Part shown: positions 35,841-44,806 of the stretch, piece after piece
Layout: each line of letters opens with the position of its first letter
How positions within the stretch are numbered: the first letter of the stretch is position 1
Origin: an uncultured Chitinophagaceae bacterium
GTDB taxonomy: Bacteria > Bacteroidota > Bacteroidia > Chitinophagales > Chitinophagaceae
Reading direction: 5' to 3'
Length of the DNA: 64,000 nucleotides
Assembly: GCA_937862815.1 (NCBI GenBank)
Contig: CALMED010000035.1
Span: 1-64,000, forward strand
Notes under the pieces: generated by a model
The model's input: the letters and a program-made list of their open reading frames with translations, nothing else
What the model was told of the DNA's origin: nothing
The model's database searches: none
Translations under genes and position numbers: made by a program

Positions 35841-36515
35841 ATGAGAAATCACTACTGCTGGTTACTGACTCTCGGAATCTTTCTGGCCGGCGCCTGCAAA
35901 AAGAAATCTGAACCCGGCCCCACGGGTGATTTTCAGCCCATGACCAGCGGCAGCAGCTGGACCTATGCCGTCACCGGTACCAGCAGCGGCTCCTTCACCG
36001 TAACAGCTACAGACAGGGACACCAGCGTGAATAGCCGCACCTTCCGCGTGTTCACCAACACGGCGGGACCCAACGAATACTACAACAAAACCGGCAGCGA
36101 TTATACCCGCTTCTCCCGCCTGGCCGAACTGAACAACCAGAGCGTGGAACTGCTCTACCTCAAAGACAACCTGAACAAGGGACAAAGCTGGGTGGAAGTA
36201 AAATCGGCCAACGTGCCCATCACCGGGCTGGGTACCGTACCCGTCACAGCCCGCTTCACCTTTACGGTAACCGAAAAAGGCATCAGCCGCACCGTCAACG
36301 GTACCGCCTTCACGGATGTACTGCAGATCACCGCCGTACCAGAATTTTCCGCCGTGGTGAGCAGTGTGCCGGTAACCATTCCCTCCACCTCCAACCTGCA
36401 GTATTTTTATGCCCGGCGCGTGGGGCTCATCAACAGCCTTACGGCATTGGAGATTCCGCTGGCAAGTATTTCATCGAATACCGAAACGCGTCTGACGGCG
36501 TACACGATTAAGTGA
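35841..36515 (+). CDS. Lipoprotein, second of the paralogous pair
   Basis: 224 residues: signal NHYCWLLTLGIFLAGAC, then KKKSEPGP and a beta-rich domain aligned end to end with the upstream paralogue (FQPMTSGSSWTYAVTGTSS, FRVFTNTAGPNEYYNKTG, LAELNNQSVELLYLKDNLN, KGQSWVEVK). By eye roughly half of the residues agree, which implies an old tandem duplication followed by divergence. The two lie 58 bp apart in the same direction and are presumably co-expressed. An inward-facing outer-membrane location is likely from the lipobox. Function unknown. Confidence 0.85.
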   Translation: MRNHYCWLLTLGIFLAGACKKKSEPGPTGDFQPMTSGSSWTYAVTGTSSGSFTVTATDRDTSVNSRTFRVFTNTAGPNEYYNKTGSDYTRFSRLAELNNQSVELLYLKDNLNKGQSWVEVKSANVPITGLGTVPVTARFTFTVTEKGISRTVNGTAFTDVLQITAVPEFSAVVSSVPVTIPSTSNLQYFYARRVGLINSLTALEIPLASISSNTETRLTAYTIK

Positions 36516-37112
36516 TGGGCGAAGGCAGATGTTTTTAAGCTTCTGCCCCTGTATGAGCGATTATTTCTGACAGATTACGCAGAAGTTTATGGCTGACAGG
36601 TTTGTAGAAATATTACAGCGCCACCATCTCAAAACGCGCCCATTCAATCCTTCCGTCCTTCACTCATTCATTCATTGGTTTCGGGCGGCGGTCGCGGCGT
36701 AAGGACGAAAGCAGCGCACTTTCTTCGCGCCGGTTTGTGCCCTTCGCTTTTTTAATTATTTAAACGACAAGGTGCACAACGAAGGCGCAAGGGACACAAG
36801 GTTTGCTGCAAGGCTATTCACACATTCACACACTCCTTCACTCATTGGTTTCCCGTAAAGCGGCAAAGGATACAAAGGGCGCGAAGAGTTTCACGCAATG
36901 GTCACAGTGTTAAAGCGAACGAAATCCCATTCCATCCTACAGTACTTCCATCCTTCGAACCAATTAGCCATGAGGCTGCCCCTCCAGGAGGATTCCCCCC
37001 CCGTTCACTCATTCCCTCATTCATTCATTGATCTCTCACAGCAATCCGGCTTGTATATTCCGGCCAAATGGTTCTACCCATTCACACAATTACACTTTGC
37101 CACATTAATAAA
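36516..37112. repeat. Repeat-filled intergenic tract (copies D and E, inverted orientation)
   Basis: No plausible gene. On the minus strand it holds the same blocks as the tract at 30.3-31.0 kb. Copy D (36640-36682) has CATTCAATCCTTCCGTCCTT with CATTCATTCATTGG. Copy E (about 36800-37036) has the CAAGGTTTGC block, CACTCATTGGTTTCCCG, CGAACGAAATCCCATTCC, CGAACCAATTAGCCATGAGG, GGAGGATTCCCCC and a CATTCATTCATTGATC run. The inverted orientation relative to the 30-kb tract would allow recombination that inverts rho-asnS between them. Confidence 0.8.
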
Positions 37113-37430
37113 TTATTCCTTTTCCTCCAGCGCTTTCTTCCGAACCAGGTCGGTGAGCAGCTGCTCCAGCCGCCGGATCTTGGTGTACAGCTTGAGCAGC
37201 AAAAACCAGCCCAACACAATGCAGGTATAAAACACGAGGTCGGCCCCGCGGCCCACGCCCAGCCGGTTGGCCAGCAGGGTGGTCCAGTCGGGAAACAGTA
37301 CAAACAGCACGGCTGCCGTTACCAGCGCCAGCAGCAGCAGCACATCAAAAATGCGGTTGCGCAGGCGTACCAGGAAATAGACAGCCACAAACAGAATGGA
37401 GGTGAGCAACAGTGCCTGGATGCCGGTCAT
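37113..37430 (-). CDS. DUF2304 membrane protein
   Basis: 105 residues with three hydrophobic segments (about 5-25, 28-46, 66-84) and a charged coiled-coil tail ending KIRRLEQLLTDLVRKKALEEKE. The LRNRIFDVLLLLALVTAAVL region and length fit DUF2304, a family regularly found beside family-2 glycosyltransferases. Its start overlaps the end of the glycosyltransferase gene by four bases (ATGA), showing translational coupling. It probably assists a polyprenyl-sugar synthase in the inner membrane. Confidence 0.85.
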   Translation of the reverse strand: MTGIQALLLTSILFVAVYFLVRLRNRIFDVLLLLALVTAAVLFVLFPDWTTLLANRLGVGRGADLVFYTCIVLGWFLLLKLYTKIRRLEQLLTDLVRKKALEEKE

Positions 37431-38113
37431 GAAAATAGTTTGTGTAAAAGTAAGTCGAAAAAGATGCGGATGCTGTTCCAGGCCGACTGTCCTTTGTTTC
37501 GGGCATACGGCGTGTACATCACCGTTACCGGCACTTCGCAGTAGCGCAGCCGGTGTTTTTTCACCAGGAACAACAACTCCGACGCATGCGCCATCCGGTT
37601 CTCCGTGATGCGGATCTTTTCTGCCGCGGTGCGGCCGAAGGCCCGCAGCCCGTTGTGTGCATCGGTGAGCAGGATGCCGGTAAATAAATAGTTGACGTAA
37701 CGGGCGGCAAAAATAAGCACCCGCTTCAGCAAGGGAACCCCGTTGCTCTGCTTCCCCAGAAAACGGGAGCCCAGGGCTACGTCGGCACGTCCCTCCTCCA
37801 GCGGTTGCAGCAAGGCGGCGATGTCGGCGGCCCGGTGCTGCCCATCGGCGTCAAAATGCACCAGCCACGCCGCTCCCTGTTGCAGCGCATAGTCCATGCC
37901 CGTCTGCAACGCGGCGCCCTGTCCCAGGTTCACCGGGTGGCGCAGGAGGTGTACGGGCAATCCGTCGCAGGCAGCAGCGGGGGGGCGAACCGATCCATCG
38001 TCCACCAGCACCAGCCGGTAGCCTTCCTGCAGCACGTTCTGCAAGGTGGCCCGCAGCACGGCCGGGTCTTCGTTGTAGCAGGGGATGATCACATATACGC
38101 TGGCGGGATGCAT
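37427..38113 (-). CDS. Family-2 glycosyltransferase, polyprenyl-phosphate sugar synthase type
   Basis: 228 residues of GT-A fold: YVIIPCYNEDPAVLRATL, VLVDDGS, and the metal-binding DxD in HFDADGQHRAADI. LGSRFLGKQSNGVPLLKR and LTDAHNGLRAFGR correspond to the acceptor region of dolichyl/polyprenyl-phosphate mannose or glucose synthases. It lacks the C-terminal membrane helices of some relatives; the DUF2304 partner may supply the anchor. Coupled to DUF2304 downstream and nine bases after the GT-C-like gene upstream, so the lipid-linked sugar it makes may feed those two enzymes. The sugar is unknown. Confidence 0.92.
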   Translation of the reverse strand: MHPASVYVIIPCYNEDPAVLRATLQNVLQEGYRLVLVDDGSVRPPAAACDGLPVHLLRHPVNLGQGAALQTGMDYALQQGAAWLVHFDADGQHRAADIAALLQPLEEGRADVALGSRFLGKQSNGVPLLKRVLIFAARYVNYLFTGILLTDAHNGLRAFGRTAAEKIRITENRMAHASELLFLVKKHRLRYCEVPVTVMYTPYARNKGQSAWNSIRIFFDLLLHKLFS

Positions 38114-38122
38114 GCTGTAAAA

Positions 38123-39673
38123 TTACCGGTTCCGGTACAAGTGGTAACCGTCGGGGTGGGTAATCACTTCTTCCAGGCCGTTGCGGCGGATGAAGGCTTC
38201 TTCGTCCGGGCGCAGGGGACCGAAGGTGATGAGCAGGAACCATACCGGGCGCGAACTCTTCACGGTACCGTCGCGGAGAAGCCCGGCATAACTGACCACG
38301 GCATAGGGCCGGCGGCTGTTGTGCCAGGCATAGTCGGCATCAAAGCAGGCCAGCACCAGCGGCCGTTGTTCGCGGCGCAGCAAATCGTCAGCCTGCCGCA
38401 ACACCTGGCTTTTGAAATCCACCCGCCGGCTGTAGAGGGCGGGATGAGCCGGCAGGGTAGCCGTTTTATACAGGCGCAGTACCGCCGGCGCCAGGTTGGC
38501 GAGCAGCAGCACCATGGCCAGGATGAGGCCCCCGCGGCGCAGTGCCGGAAAAGATTGCAGGAACAGGAGCGGCAGCAGCAGCAGGGCGGTGGCCCAGTAG
38601 CGGGGCTCCTGCACGTAGGTGAAGGTAGCCGGGCCGTTTACCTGTTCGCGGAAGAGCAGCGACAGACTGCAGAGATAGAGCAGCAACACCAGCAGCCAGG
38701 CCAGTGACAGGAAGCGGAACACGGCGGGCAGTCCCGTCTGCGGATGCCGCAGCAGCCAGAAGACGAAGCCCGTAAAGAGCGCCAGGCTCAGCAGGCCGGC
38801 ACATTGGTAAAGGAAGACCGGGTTGGCCAGGCCCTGTTCGGCCAGCAGGTTCAGCGGAAGGTAAACAGGGAAAAAAGCCTGCAAAAAAAACGGGGCGATG
38901 CGGGTGAGGTTGCGCAGGCTGCCGCCCCAGGTATCGGCCAGCCAGGCCCCGCTGCCGGAAAGCCCGCGGAGGAGCAGCACCTGGGCAAGCAGCAGGAACA
39001 ATACACCTCCCAGCAGCCAGGCCGCCTGCCGCATCCGTTGGGCGTTGCGGTTGGTAGCAGCCAGGTACAGCAGCAGCGCCGGCAGCACGGGCACCAGCGG
39101 GTAATACTGGTAGCGGAAGGCCGCGGGAAGGAAGAGCAGGATGCTGAAGAGGACGGGGTGCGGACCGGCGCCGGTAACGGAGAAGCGCAGCACGGCGGCC
39201 AGTCCGGCCAGCCAGCAGGCCAGGCTCAGCAGGTCGCTCAGGCTCAGCAGGTCGGTGAGGACCGGATTGAGCAGCACCCATGTCCACAGGACCCATTGCT
39301 GCAGGGGCGCCAGTTGGAGCTGGCGCACCAGCGAGCGGAGGGCGGCTGCCAGCACCATAAAAGCCAGGGCGGTGAGGATGCCGGCTGAGAGGTCCATCTG
39401 CCCGCCGGTAAGCCCCAGCAGGCCGGCCAGGAGCAGGGGCAGCAGGGGCGGCCAGCGGAATTCCGTCAGCGGTTGCCATTGCGCCAGGTCGGCCGGTGAA
39501 GCGGTAAGGTACTGCAAGCCCCATCCGTTGTACAGGTTAATGGCCAGGGATTGCTGGTGCCACCAGTCCTCCAACGGGTATTGATAGAGGACGAAAAACA
39601 GGGTTTTCCAGGCAATAAACAGGGCCAGGAAGAGGGGCGAGAAAGGGGATGGTATATGCAGGTTGCGTTGCAA
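38123..39673 (-). CDS. GT-C-like multi-pass membrane protein (putative glycosyltransferase)
   Basis: 516 residues, about 11 to 13 hydrophobic segments. After the first helix comes an external loop with the acidic pair PLEDWWHQQS, where GT-C enzymes keep a modified DxD; RWPPLLPLLLAGLLG starts the second helix. It shares LLFLPAAFRYQYYPLVPVLP with the next upstream gene's FFFLPAAFRYQYYPLIFLFP, so the two are paralogues. The C-terminal 120 residues are soluble and include VVSYAGLLRDGTVKSSRPVW. It most likely uses a polyprenyl-phosphate sugar made by the neighbouring family-2 enzyme. The acceptor is unknown. Confidence 0.78.
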   Translation of the reverse strand: MQRNLHIPSPFSPLFLALFIAWKTLFFVLYQYPLEDWWHQQSLAINLYNGWGLQYLTASPADLAQWQPLTEFRWPPLLPLLLAGLLGLTGGQMDLSAGILTALAFMVLAAALRSLVRQLQLAPLQQWVLWTWVLLNPVLTDLLSLSDLLSLACWLAGLAAVLRFSVTGAGPHPVLFSILLFLPAAFRYQYYPLVPVLPALLLYLAATNRNAQRMRQAAWLLGGVLFLLLAQVLLLRGLSGSGAWLADTWGGSLRNLTRIAPFFLQAFFPVYLPLNLLAEQGLANPVFLYQCAGLLSLALFTGFVFWLLRHPQTGLPAVFRFLSLAWLLVLLLYLCSLSLLFREQVNGPATFTYVQEPRYWATALLLLPLLFLQSFPALRRGGLILAMVLLLANLAPAVLRLYKTATLPAHPALYSRRVDFKSQVLRQADDLLRREQRPLVLACFDADYAWHNSRRPYAVVSYAGLLRDGTVKSSRPVWFLLITFGPLRPDEEAFIRRNGLEEVITHPDGYHLYRNR

Positions 39674-39727
39674 AAATGTAGTAGACAGCTCAAGATACTA
39701 CAGAAAGGCAAGGCGGCGGCCGTTGGA

Positions 39728-41380
39728 TCAGCGGGCCGCCATCTGTTCGTTGCTGCCGGCGATCACGTGGTACAGGCGGCAGCGGTTGCCCGCATAAACC
39801 TGCACGGCACCTTTCTGGTAAATAAATTTCAGTTCGGCATCGGAGAGCTGCTTGCGGGTGATGAGTACCAGCTGCACCGGCTGGGAGGTGCGGACACCCG
39901 ATTGCAGCACTTCCTGGTAATCCTGCAACACGGCCACATCGGGTTGGGGTTGGTAGGCGAAATATTTTACCGATGCGGCCACCACGATGGGCAGGTTGTT
40001 TTTCTCTTTCAGCCGCAGCAGGGTCTGTTCTACCTTTTTCCGTTCGGCCAGCTGGGCGGTTCCGGTGGAGGGTACCGCGCCAAAGGATACATTCACCAGG
40101 AACTTACCAAAGAGGGAAAGATTCACCACCAGCAGGGTGGCAATGGCCAGGCGGCGCACCGGCAGCAGGCGCAGTTGCGGCAGGCGGAAGGGGTGTTCCT
40201 GCAGCAGTCGGCTCACCAGCAGGAGAAGCAGCAGGCTGCTGCCCAGGAAATAACGGCTTTCGTGCACGTAGGTAAAACCAAAGGCTCCTTCGGGCGTCTT
40301 CTGGGCGTCGTAGCGGAGCGAGAGCACCGTGAGCAGGAGCAGCACCGCGAGCGAAACGCCCATCAGCAAAAAGTTGGCCAGCGCAGGTACCAGGCGTTGC
40401 TGCCAGTGCTCCTCGGCGTCGGCGGCCTTTGCTGCAGCGGGGCGCAACTGCCAGAGCCGGCGCACCAGGTACTGGAACAGCTTGGTGCAGATAAAGACGG
40501 TCACAAAAAGCAGCAGGGCGTAGTAAATCATCAGCGACCAGGTGCCGCCCCAGGCGATCAGCGTGTTTTCGAGGTACGATGTGTTGATGAAACTTTTAAC
40601 GAGGAAGGGATAGGTCCAGAGGAGGTTTTCGGGGTAAAAGCCCGTAGCGTCTTTTGCGATGAAGGCACCGGAGCCCGACTGCTGGAACAGGAAGGCCACC
40701 TGGGTGGCCAGCAGGAAGAAGACCACGGAAAACGACAGCCAGGCCTGGCGGAACAGCAGCCGGCGGTTGCCCATCCATGCGGCAATCAGCAGGAAAGCGG
40801 GGAAGAGAAAGATCAGCGGGTAGTACTGGTAACGGAAGGCGGCGGGAAGAAAGAAGAACAGCGAGGCCACGATCACCTGCCGGTTGCTGCCGGCGGGTTG
40901 CTGCAGCAGGCGGATGCAGAGCAGCACGCTCCAAAGCAGGAAGAGGGCGCCGTAGAGATCGGTGAGACCGAGGTTGCGGAAGGGTTCGGGGTTGCTGACC
41001 ACGAGGATCCAGAGCAGGGCCTGCACCCGGGGGCCCAGCTGCAGAACGCCCATGAGCGCCCGCAGCACCACCAGCAGCAGTAAAATACCGCTGCCAAAGA
41101 GCAGAAAATCGGCGAGGCGGCCGTCGCCCGTGATGGCCGTAGCCACACTCAGCATCCAGGCGGCCAGCGGTGGCCATTCGTGCATGGCACGGAAGCGCAC
41201 AGTCGAGAGGTCGCCGGCGCTGGCTTCAAAAAAACCAAGACCATGCCCGCTGAGCAGGTTCTGCGCAGCTGTATGCATCATTTCGTGGTCTGTCCCACCG
41301 GGCGGAAACACAAACACGTACAATGTCCTGAAAATAACGGCGAGCAGAAAGAGGGCTCCCGCGGCTTTTCGTGGAGACAT
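39728..41380 (-). CDS. GT-C-like multi-pass membrane protein, paralogue of the next gene
   Basis: 550 residues with about 12 hydrophobic segments. The first external loop has GGTDHEMMHTAAQNLLSGHG, with the acidic TDHE pair typical of GT-C enzymes, and the FLPAAFRYQYYPLIF motif is shared with the downstream gene. The C-terminal soluble part has PIVVAASVKYFAYQPQPDVA and ends near the membrane protein's YAGNRCRLYHVI. It is first in a run of four same-strand genes with gaps of 54, 9 and -4 bases. Assignment to GT-C rests on topology, the loop and context, not on a full family match. Confidence 0.76.
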   Translation of the reverse strand: MSPRKAAGALFLLAVIFRTLYVFVFPPGGTDHEMMHTAAQNLLSGHGLGFFEASAGDLSTVRFRAMHEWPPLAAWMLSVATAITGDGRLADFLLFGSGILLLLVVLRALMGVLQLGPRVQALLWILVVSNPEPFRNLGLTDLYGALFLLWSVLLCIRLLQQPAGSNRQVIVASLFFFLPAAFRYQYYPLIFLFPAFLLIAAWMGNRRLLFRQAWLSFSVVFFLLATQVAFLFQQSGSGAFIAKDATGFYPENLLWTYPFLVKSFINTSYLENTLIAWGGTWSLMIYYALLLFVTVFICTKLFQYLVRRLWQLRPAAAKAADAEEHWQQRLVPALANFLLMGVSLAVLLLLTVLSLRYDAQKTPEGAFGFTYVHESRYFLGSSLLLLLLVSRLLQEHPFRLPQLRLLPVRRLAIATLLVVNLSLFGKFLVNVSFGAVPSTGTAQLAERKKVEQTLLRLKEKNNLPIVVAASVKYFAYQPQPDVAVLQDYQEVLQSGVRTSQPVQLVLITRKQLSDAELKFIYQKGAVQVYAGNRCRLYHVIAGSNEQMAAR

Positions 41381-41488
41381 GAATATTGGATTTACAACTC
41401 TAAAATAGGGCCCGGGCGGGAGATATCCAAGAATTCACCCGGAAAATGCGGGGTCCGGATGAAAATAGCGGGAAACTACGGCCTTTTG

Positions 41489-42562
41489 TCAGCGTTGTTG
41501 CTGAAAATACGATGCAATGCGTTGCGCCAGGTTGTTGCGGATGTTGAGGTAAAACAGGTTGATGTCACCCACGTGGTAGTTCTTGCGGCCGCTCAGAAAA
41601 CTGAAGGGAAAACGGGGCCGTTCAATCCATACCACGCCCTGGTGCAGCTGGGCGCCGTTGGTGCGGGGCAGCACCTTGTTAAAGTTGAAGAGCACGGCCC
41701 CCTGGTGGCGGGTGCGGGGAACAGGGGCTTCGTCCATCTGCCAGCTCAGCGGGTTGGTGGCCCAGGACTGACCCTTTTCCTGCAGTACATAGTCGGGCAG
41801 GTACCCTTTTTTAAAGGTGCGCCAGCCGGCAAAGCAGCCGGTGGCGGTGGAATCGGCGCAGGGTGTAAGCGTGGTGAAATAGTTTTTGGGCAGTATCAGT
41901 CCCCACAGGTAAGCGCCCACCAGCTGTTGCTGCAATGGTGTGCCTTCCACCAGCTCCTTCAGCAAGCGGCCGGCATGCGCCGTTCCCTGGCTGTGCGAGG
42001 CGATGATGAAGGGCCGGCCCTGGTTCCAGTGATCGAGGTAATAGCGGAAGGCGGCCCGCACATCGGCATAAGCGGTTTCCAGCGCCTGGTGTCCGGCGGC
42101 GGTGTCGGTCGTAAAAAAGCTGTAGATATGTGCCTGGCGGTAGCGGGGGGCAAACACGCGGCCCGAAGCGTTGAACACGCTGGCCTGGTAGAGGATGGAG
42201 GTATAGTCGGTCCTGGCGTTGAGTTCCGCGTCGTTGAGGGCGGCGTTCCACACCTGCCCGCGGAGGGAGGCCGCGGTGAGGGTGGTGGGATGCACAAAAA
42301 ACACATCCACCGCTGTATCGGCCGGCTGCCGGCGCAACGGGGCGGGGATGCTGTCGGAGGGATCGTGCTTCCACGGATGGGCGGCCCAGAGCTGCAGGTG
42401 GCTGTAGTCGGGCAGCGAATCGGGCACCGCCCGGAACGCTTCGCGGTAAGCGGGTACGAGGGCTTTGTAGGATGGGCGGCAGGCGACGGCCGTGAGTGCC
42501 AGCAGCAGTACGGCGAAAAAACCTTTTGCGGGACCGATCAATTTTGTAATTTTTGCTTTCAA
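41489..42562 (-). CDS. DUF3089 lipoprotein, alpha/beta-hydrolase-like
   Basis: 357 residues with a lipoprotein signal (KGFFAVLLLALTAVAC). The mature part has the DUF3089 order: LWAAHPWKHDPSD, DVFFVHPTTL, QVWNAALNDAELNART, SILYQASVFNASGRVFAPRY, and IASHSQGTAHAGRLLKEL, where the Ser of SHSQG is the expected nucleophile of an alpha/beta hydrolase. RTFKKGYLPDY follows. Substrate unknown; an esterase or thioesterase acting at the outer or inner membrane is likely. Divergent from the chromate-transporter gene. Confidence 0.88.
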   Translation of the reverse strand: MKAKITKLIGPAKGFFAVLLLALTAVACRPSYKALVPAYREAFRAVPDSLPDYSHLQLWAAHPWKHDPSDSIPAPLRRQPADTAVDVFFVHPTTLTAASLRGQVWNAALNDAELNARTDYTSILYQASVFNASGRVFAPRYRQAHIYSFFTTDTAAGHQALETAYADVRAAFRYYLDHWNQGRPFIIASHSQGTAHAGRLLKELVEGTPLQQQLVGAYLWGLILPKNYFTTLTPCADSTATGCFAGWRTFKKGYLPDYVLQEKGQSWATNPLSWQMDEAPVPRTRHQGAVLFNFNKVLPRTNGAQLHQGVVWIERPRFPFSFLSGRKNYHVGDINLFYLNIRNNLAQRIASYFQQQR

Positions 42563-42717
42563 ACCCGGCGAAGTTACAACGGCTCATGGGTACTGCAAGG
42601 CGCCGCCCGTTAAAAGGGGTGGCGTACGTTGAATAAACTGCAGCCTGTTTGTTTCCCGTCAAATAAAAAGCAACCACCACGACCCCCTTCATCCGCCATA
42701 TTCCCTTTCTCAAGGCC

Positions 42718-43899
42718 GTGTTCCTGTATGCGATTACCGCGTTTGGCGGTCCGCAGGGGCACCTGGGGCTGATGATCAAGATGTTTGTGAACAAGCGGCG
42801 CATCGTGAGCGAAAAGGAACTGATGGAGATCGTGGCCTTTTGCCAGTTGCTGCCCGGCGCCTCTTCCACGCAAACCATCAGCATCCTGGGGTACAAACGG
42901 GGCGGCTTGCCGCTGGCCATCCTTACCCTTATCATCTGGGTGCTGCCCGCCTCGCTTATTATGAGCGGGCTGTCGTTTGTGGTGCATTACATTGACCGGC
43001 GGGCGCTGCACACCGACCTGTTTAAGTTCCTCTATCCCATGGCCATCGGCTTCCTGCTGTATGCCGCGTGGCGGGCCATGCGGGTGTCGGTGCACAACAC
43101 CATTACCCGGGTGATCCTGGTGGTGTCTTTTGCGGCCACCTACCTCTTTTTCAAAACCCCGTGGACCTTCCCCCTCATCATCATACTGGCGGGTGTGGCC
43201 ACCAACTTCAGCGACCGGCGCATCCCGCAGAAAGACACGCCGCGGCGGCCTATCCGCTGGACCAATATCTGGTTGTTTGTGGCGGTGTTTGTGCTGGCGG
43301 GTTTCCTCAGTGAAACGGCCCGCAAGCAGAACTGGGAAAACCGGCGGGCTTACAACCTCTTCGAAAACTTTTACCGGTTCGGGAGCCTGGTATTTGGCGG
43401 GGGGCAGGTACTGGTGCCCATGATGTACGAGCAGTTTGTAGTGCGGGAAAAAACGCAGTACATGAAGGGGGAGGAGTTACTAACGGGCGCCGGCTTTGTG
43501 CAGGGCATACCCGGTCCCAATTTTTCCCTGGCCGCCTACGCAGGTGGCATGGCCCTGCGCAAAGAAGGGCACCGCATGCAGGTGCTGGGCTGTTTGGTTG
43601 GCACGGTGGCCATCTTCCTGCCCAGCGCCCTGCTGGTCTTCTTCTTCTATCCCCTCTGGGAGAATCTTAAAAAATACGCGGTGATCTACCGCTCGCTGGA
43701 AGGGATCAACGCGGCGGTGGCCGGACTCATGGCGGCTTCGGTGCTGTACCTGGGTAAGGACATCTCGCTGTTTCACTTTGATGCCATCAGCCAGACCAAC
43801 CTCTTGGTGATCTGCAGTACCTTTCTGCTACTCAACTTCACCCGTTTCTATCCGCCGCTCATCGTGGCGGTGTGTTTACTCCTGGGGTGGTTCCTTTGA
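42718..43899 (+). CDS. chrA: Chromate transporter family protein (CHR, two domains)
   Basis: 393 residues from the GTG, forming two repeated CHR domains of five to six helices. Hallmarks: [14 protein letters not shown] in the first half and [20 protein letters not shown] with [18 protein letters not shown] in the second. The family exports chromate or related oxyanions; the gene symbol reflects the family only. The frame stays open for 17 codons upstream, reading [14 protein letters not shown], which is the usual N-terminus of the family, yet no ATG, GTG or TTG precedes it before a TAA. The real start may be a rare codon (an ATC at 42691 is one option) or a small indel may have removed it. 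Its last 24 bases overlap the end of nadD. Confidence 0.85.
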   Translation: MFLYAITAFGGPQGHLGLMIKMFVNKRRIVSEKELMEIVAFCQLLPGASSTQTISILGYKRGGLPLAILTLIIWVLPASLIMSGLSFVVHYIDRRALHTDLFKFLYPMAIGFLLYAAWRAMRVSVHNTITRVILVVSFAATYLFFKTPWTFPLIIILAGVATNFSDRRIPQKDTPRRPIRWTNIWLFVAVFVLAGFLSETARKQNWENRRAYNLFENFYRFGSLVFGGGQVLVPMMYEQFVVREKTQYMKGEELLTGAGFVQGIPGPNFSLAAYAGGMALRKEGHRMQVLGCLVGTVAIFLPSALLVFFFYPLWENLKKYAVIYRSLEGINAAVAGLMAASVLYLGKDISLFHFDAISQTNLLVICSTFLLLNFTRFYPPLIVAVCLLLGWFL

Positions 43900-44466
43900 C
43901 TGGTAATAGTGGCTCTGTTCAATTTCGGCAATCACCGCGTCGGGCAACAGATAGCGCACGGATTTGCCGCGGCGCAGGAGCTCACGGATGTGGGTAGCCG
44001 AAATTTCGAGCAGGGGGGCGTCCACCACGTAGAGCTCGCGGCAGCTGTGTTCCACGACCTCAAAGCCGGGACGGCGGTATACGTAGATGGGGTATTCGTC
44101 CATGATCAGGCGGGCCTGCTTCCATTTGTCGAGGTTCTGCAGGCTGTCGCTGCCCATGATGAGTGAAAAGCGGTGCTGCGGGTATTTTTCGCGGAGGTGG
44201 GCCAGGGTATCAATGGTATAGGAGGGTCGGGGCAGGCGGAATTCAATGTCCACGGCCTTGATCTGCGGCGTGTGCTCCAGGGCGAGGTGGAGGAGGTGGA
44301 GGCGGTGGTATTCGTTGAGCAGCTGTTTCTGGGGCTTGAAGGGATTCTGGGGCGACACCACCATCCACACCTGTTCCAGCGCCGTTTCGTTGAGCAGGTG
44401 CTGGGCGATGATGAGGTGCCCGTGGTGCACCGGGTTGAAGGAGCCGAAGTAAAGGCCAATGTCCAT
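43876..44466 (-). CDS. nadD: Nicotinate-nucleotide adenylyltransferase
   Basis: Transfers AMP to nicotinate mononucleotide in NAD synthesis. 196 residues of the nucleotidylyltransferase fold: [20 protein letters not shown] (GxFxPxHxGH), VSPQNPFK, the [18 protein letters not shown] block (nicotinate side) and [20 protein letters not shown] (SxTxxR motif) near the C-terminus. Convergent with and overlapping the chromate-transporter gene; followed upstream by feoA 15 bases away, so the two may be in one transcript. Confidence 0.96.
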   Translation of the reverse strand: MDIGLYFGSFNPVHHGHLIIAQHLLNETALEQVWMVVSPQNPFKPQKQLLNEYHRLHLLHLALEHTPQIKAVDIEFRLPRPSYTIDTLAHLREKYPQHRFSLIMGSDSLQNLDKWKQARLIMDEYPIYVYRRPGFEVVEHSCRELYVVDAPLLEISATHIRELLRRGKSVRYLLPDAVIAEIEQSHYYQSKEPPQE

Positions 44467-44481
44467 ACCAATGATTGTATA

Positions 44482-44715
44482 TCAGTTTGTTTCCACCTCC
44501 ACCCAGATATGGGCCGCTTCTTCCTTGCGCATGCTCAGCTGGTAGCCGGCCACTTTGATGCTGATGGGGTCGCCCAGGGGGGCTACGTTGTCCACCACGA
44601 TGGCTTCGCCGGGGATGCAGCCCATTTCCATGAGTTTGAGGTAGATGTCGTCCGACTCAAAAGAGCGGATGACGGCGCGGGTGCCGGGTTCCAGTTCGGA
44701 AAGTCGTTTGGTCAT
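44482..44715 (-). CDS. feoA: FeoA domain protein
   Basis: 77 residues, an SH3-like beta barrel as in FeoA: LSELEPGTRAVIRSF, KLMEMGCIPGEAIVV, APLGDPISIKVAGYQLSMRK. FeoA binds the cytoplasmic ferrous transporter FeoB, but no feoB is nearby; stand-alone FeoA proteins are common in Bacteroidota. A TACCTTTG element precedes the ATG by ten bases. The ATG at 44715 fits the family start. Confidence 0.9.
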   Translation of the reverse strand: MTKRLSELEPGTRAVIRSFESDDIYLKLMEMGCIPGEAIVVDNVAPLGDPISIKVAGYQLSMRKEEAAHIWVEVETN

Positions 44716-44725
44716 AGCGTGGATG

Positions 44726-44733
44726 CAAAGGTA
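44726..44733 (-). promoter_or_regulatory. -7 promoter element of feoA-nadD
   Basis: Minus-strand TACCTTTG, ten bases before the feoA ATG; nadD would follow on the same transcript. Confidence 0.55.
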
Positions 44734-44806
44734 GCGGCTGCGGGGCAAATTGCCCGGCGTTGCCCGGTTGCTGTTCCGGTCAAAAGGAAAAGTATGGCTA
44801 GCTTAT

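Noticed and set aside
36898..37019. tRNA-like segment suggested by GGTTCGAAGG-type bases in the repeats
   Set aside because: No cloverleaf can be folded around it; it is a block of the dispersed repeat.
39551..41083. Plus-strand open frame of about 510 codons opposite the GT-C-like gene
   Set aside because: Gln/Gly/His-rich low-complexity shadow; the minus strand encodes a proper multi-helix membrane protein with a paralogue.
37113..41380. Complete O-antigen or capsule cluster
   Set aside because: Only one transferase, DUF2304 and two GT-C-like proteins; no flippase, polymerase or sugar-nucleotide genes.
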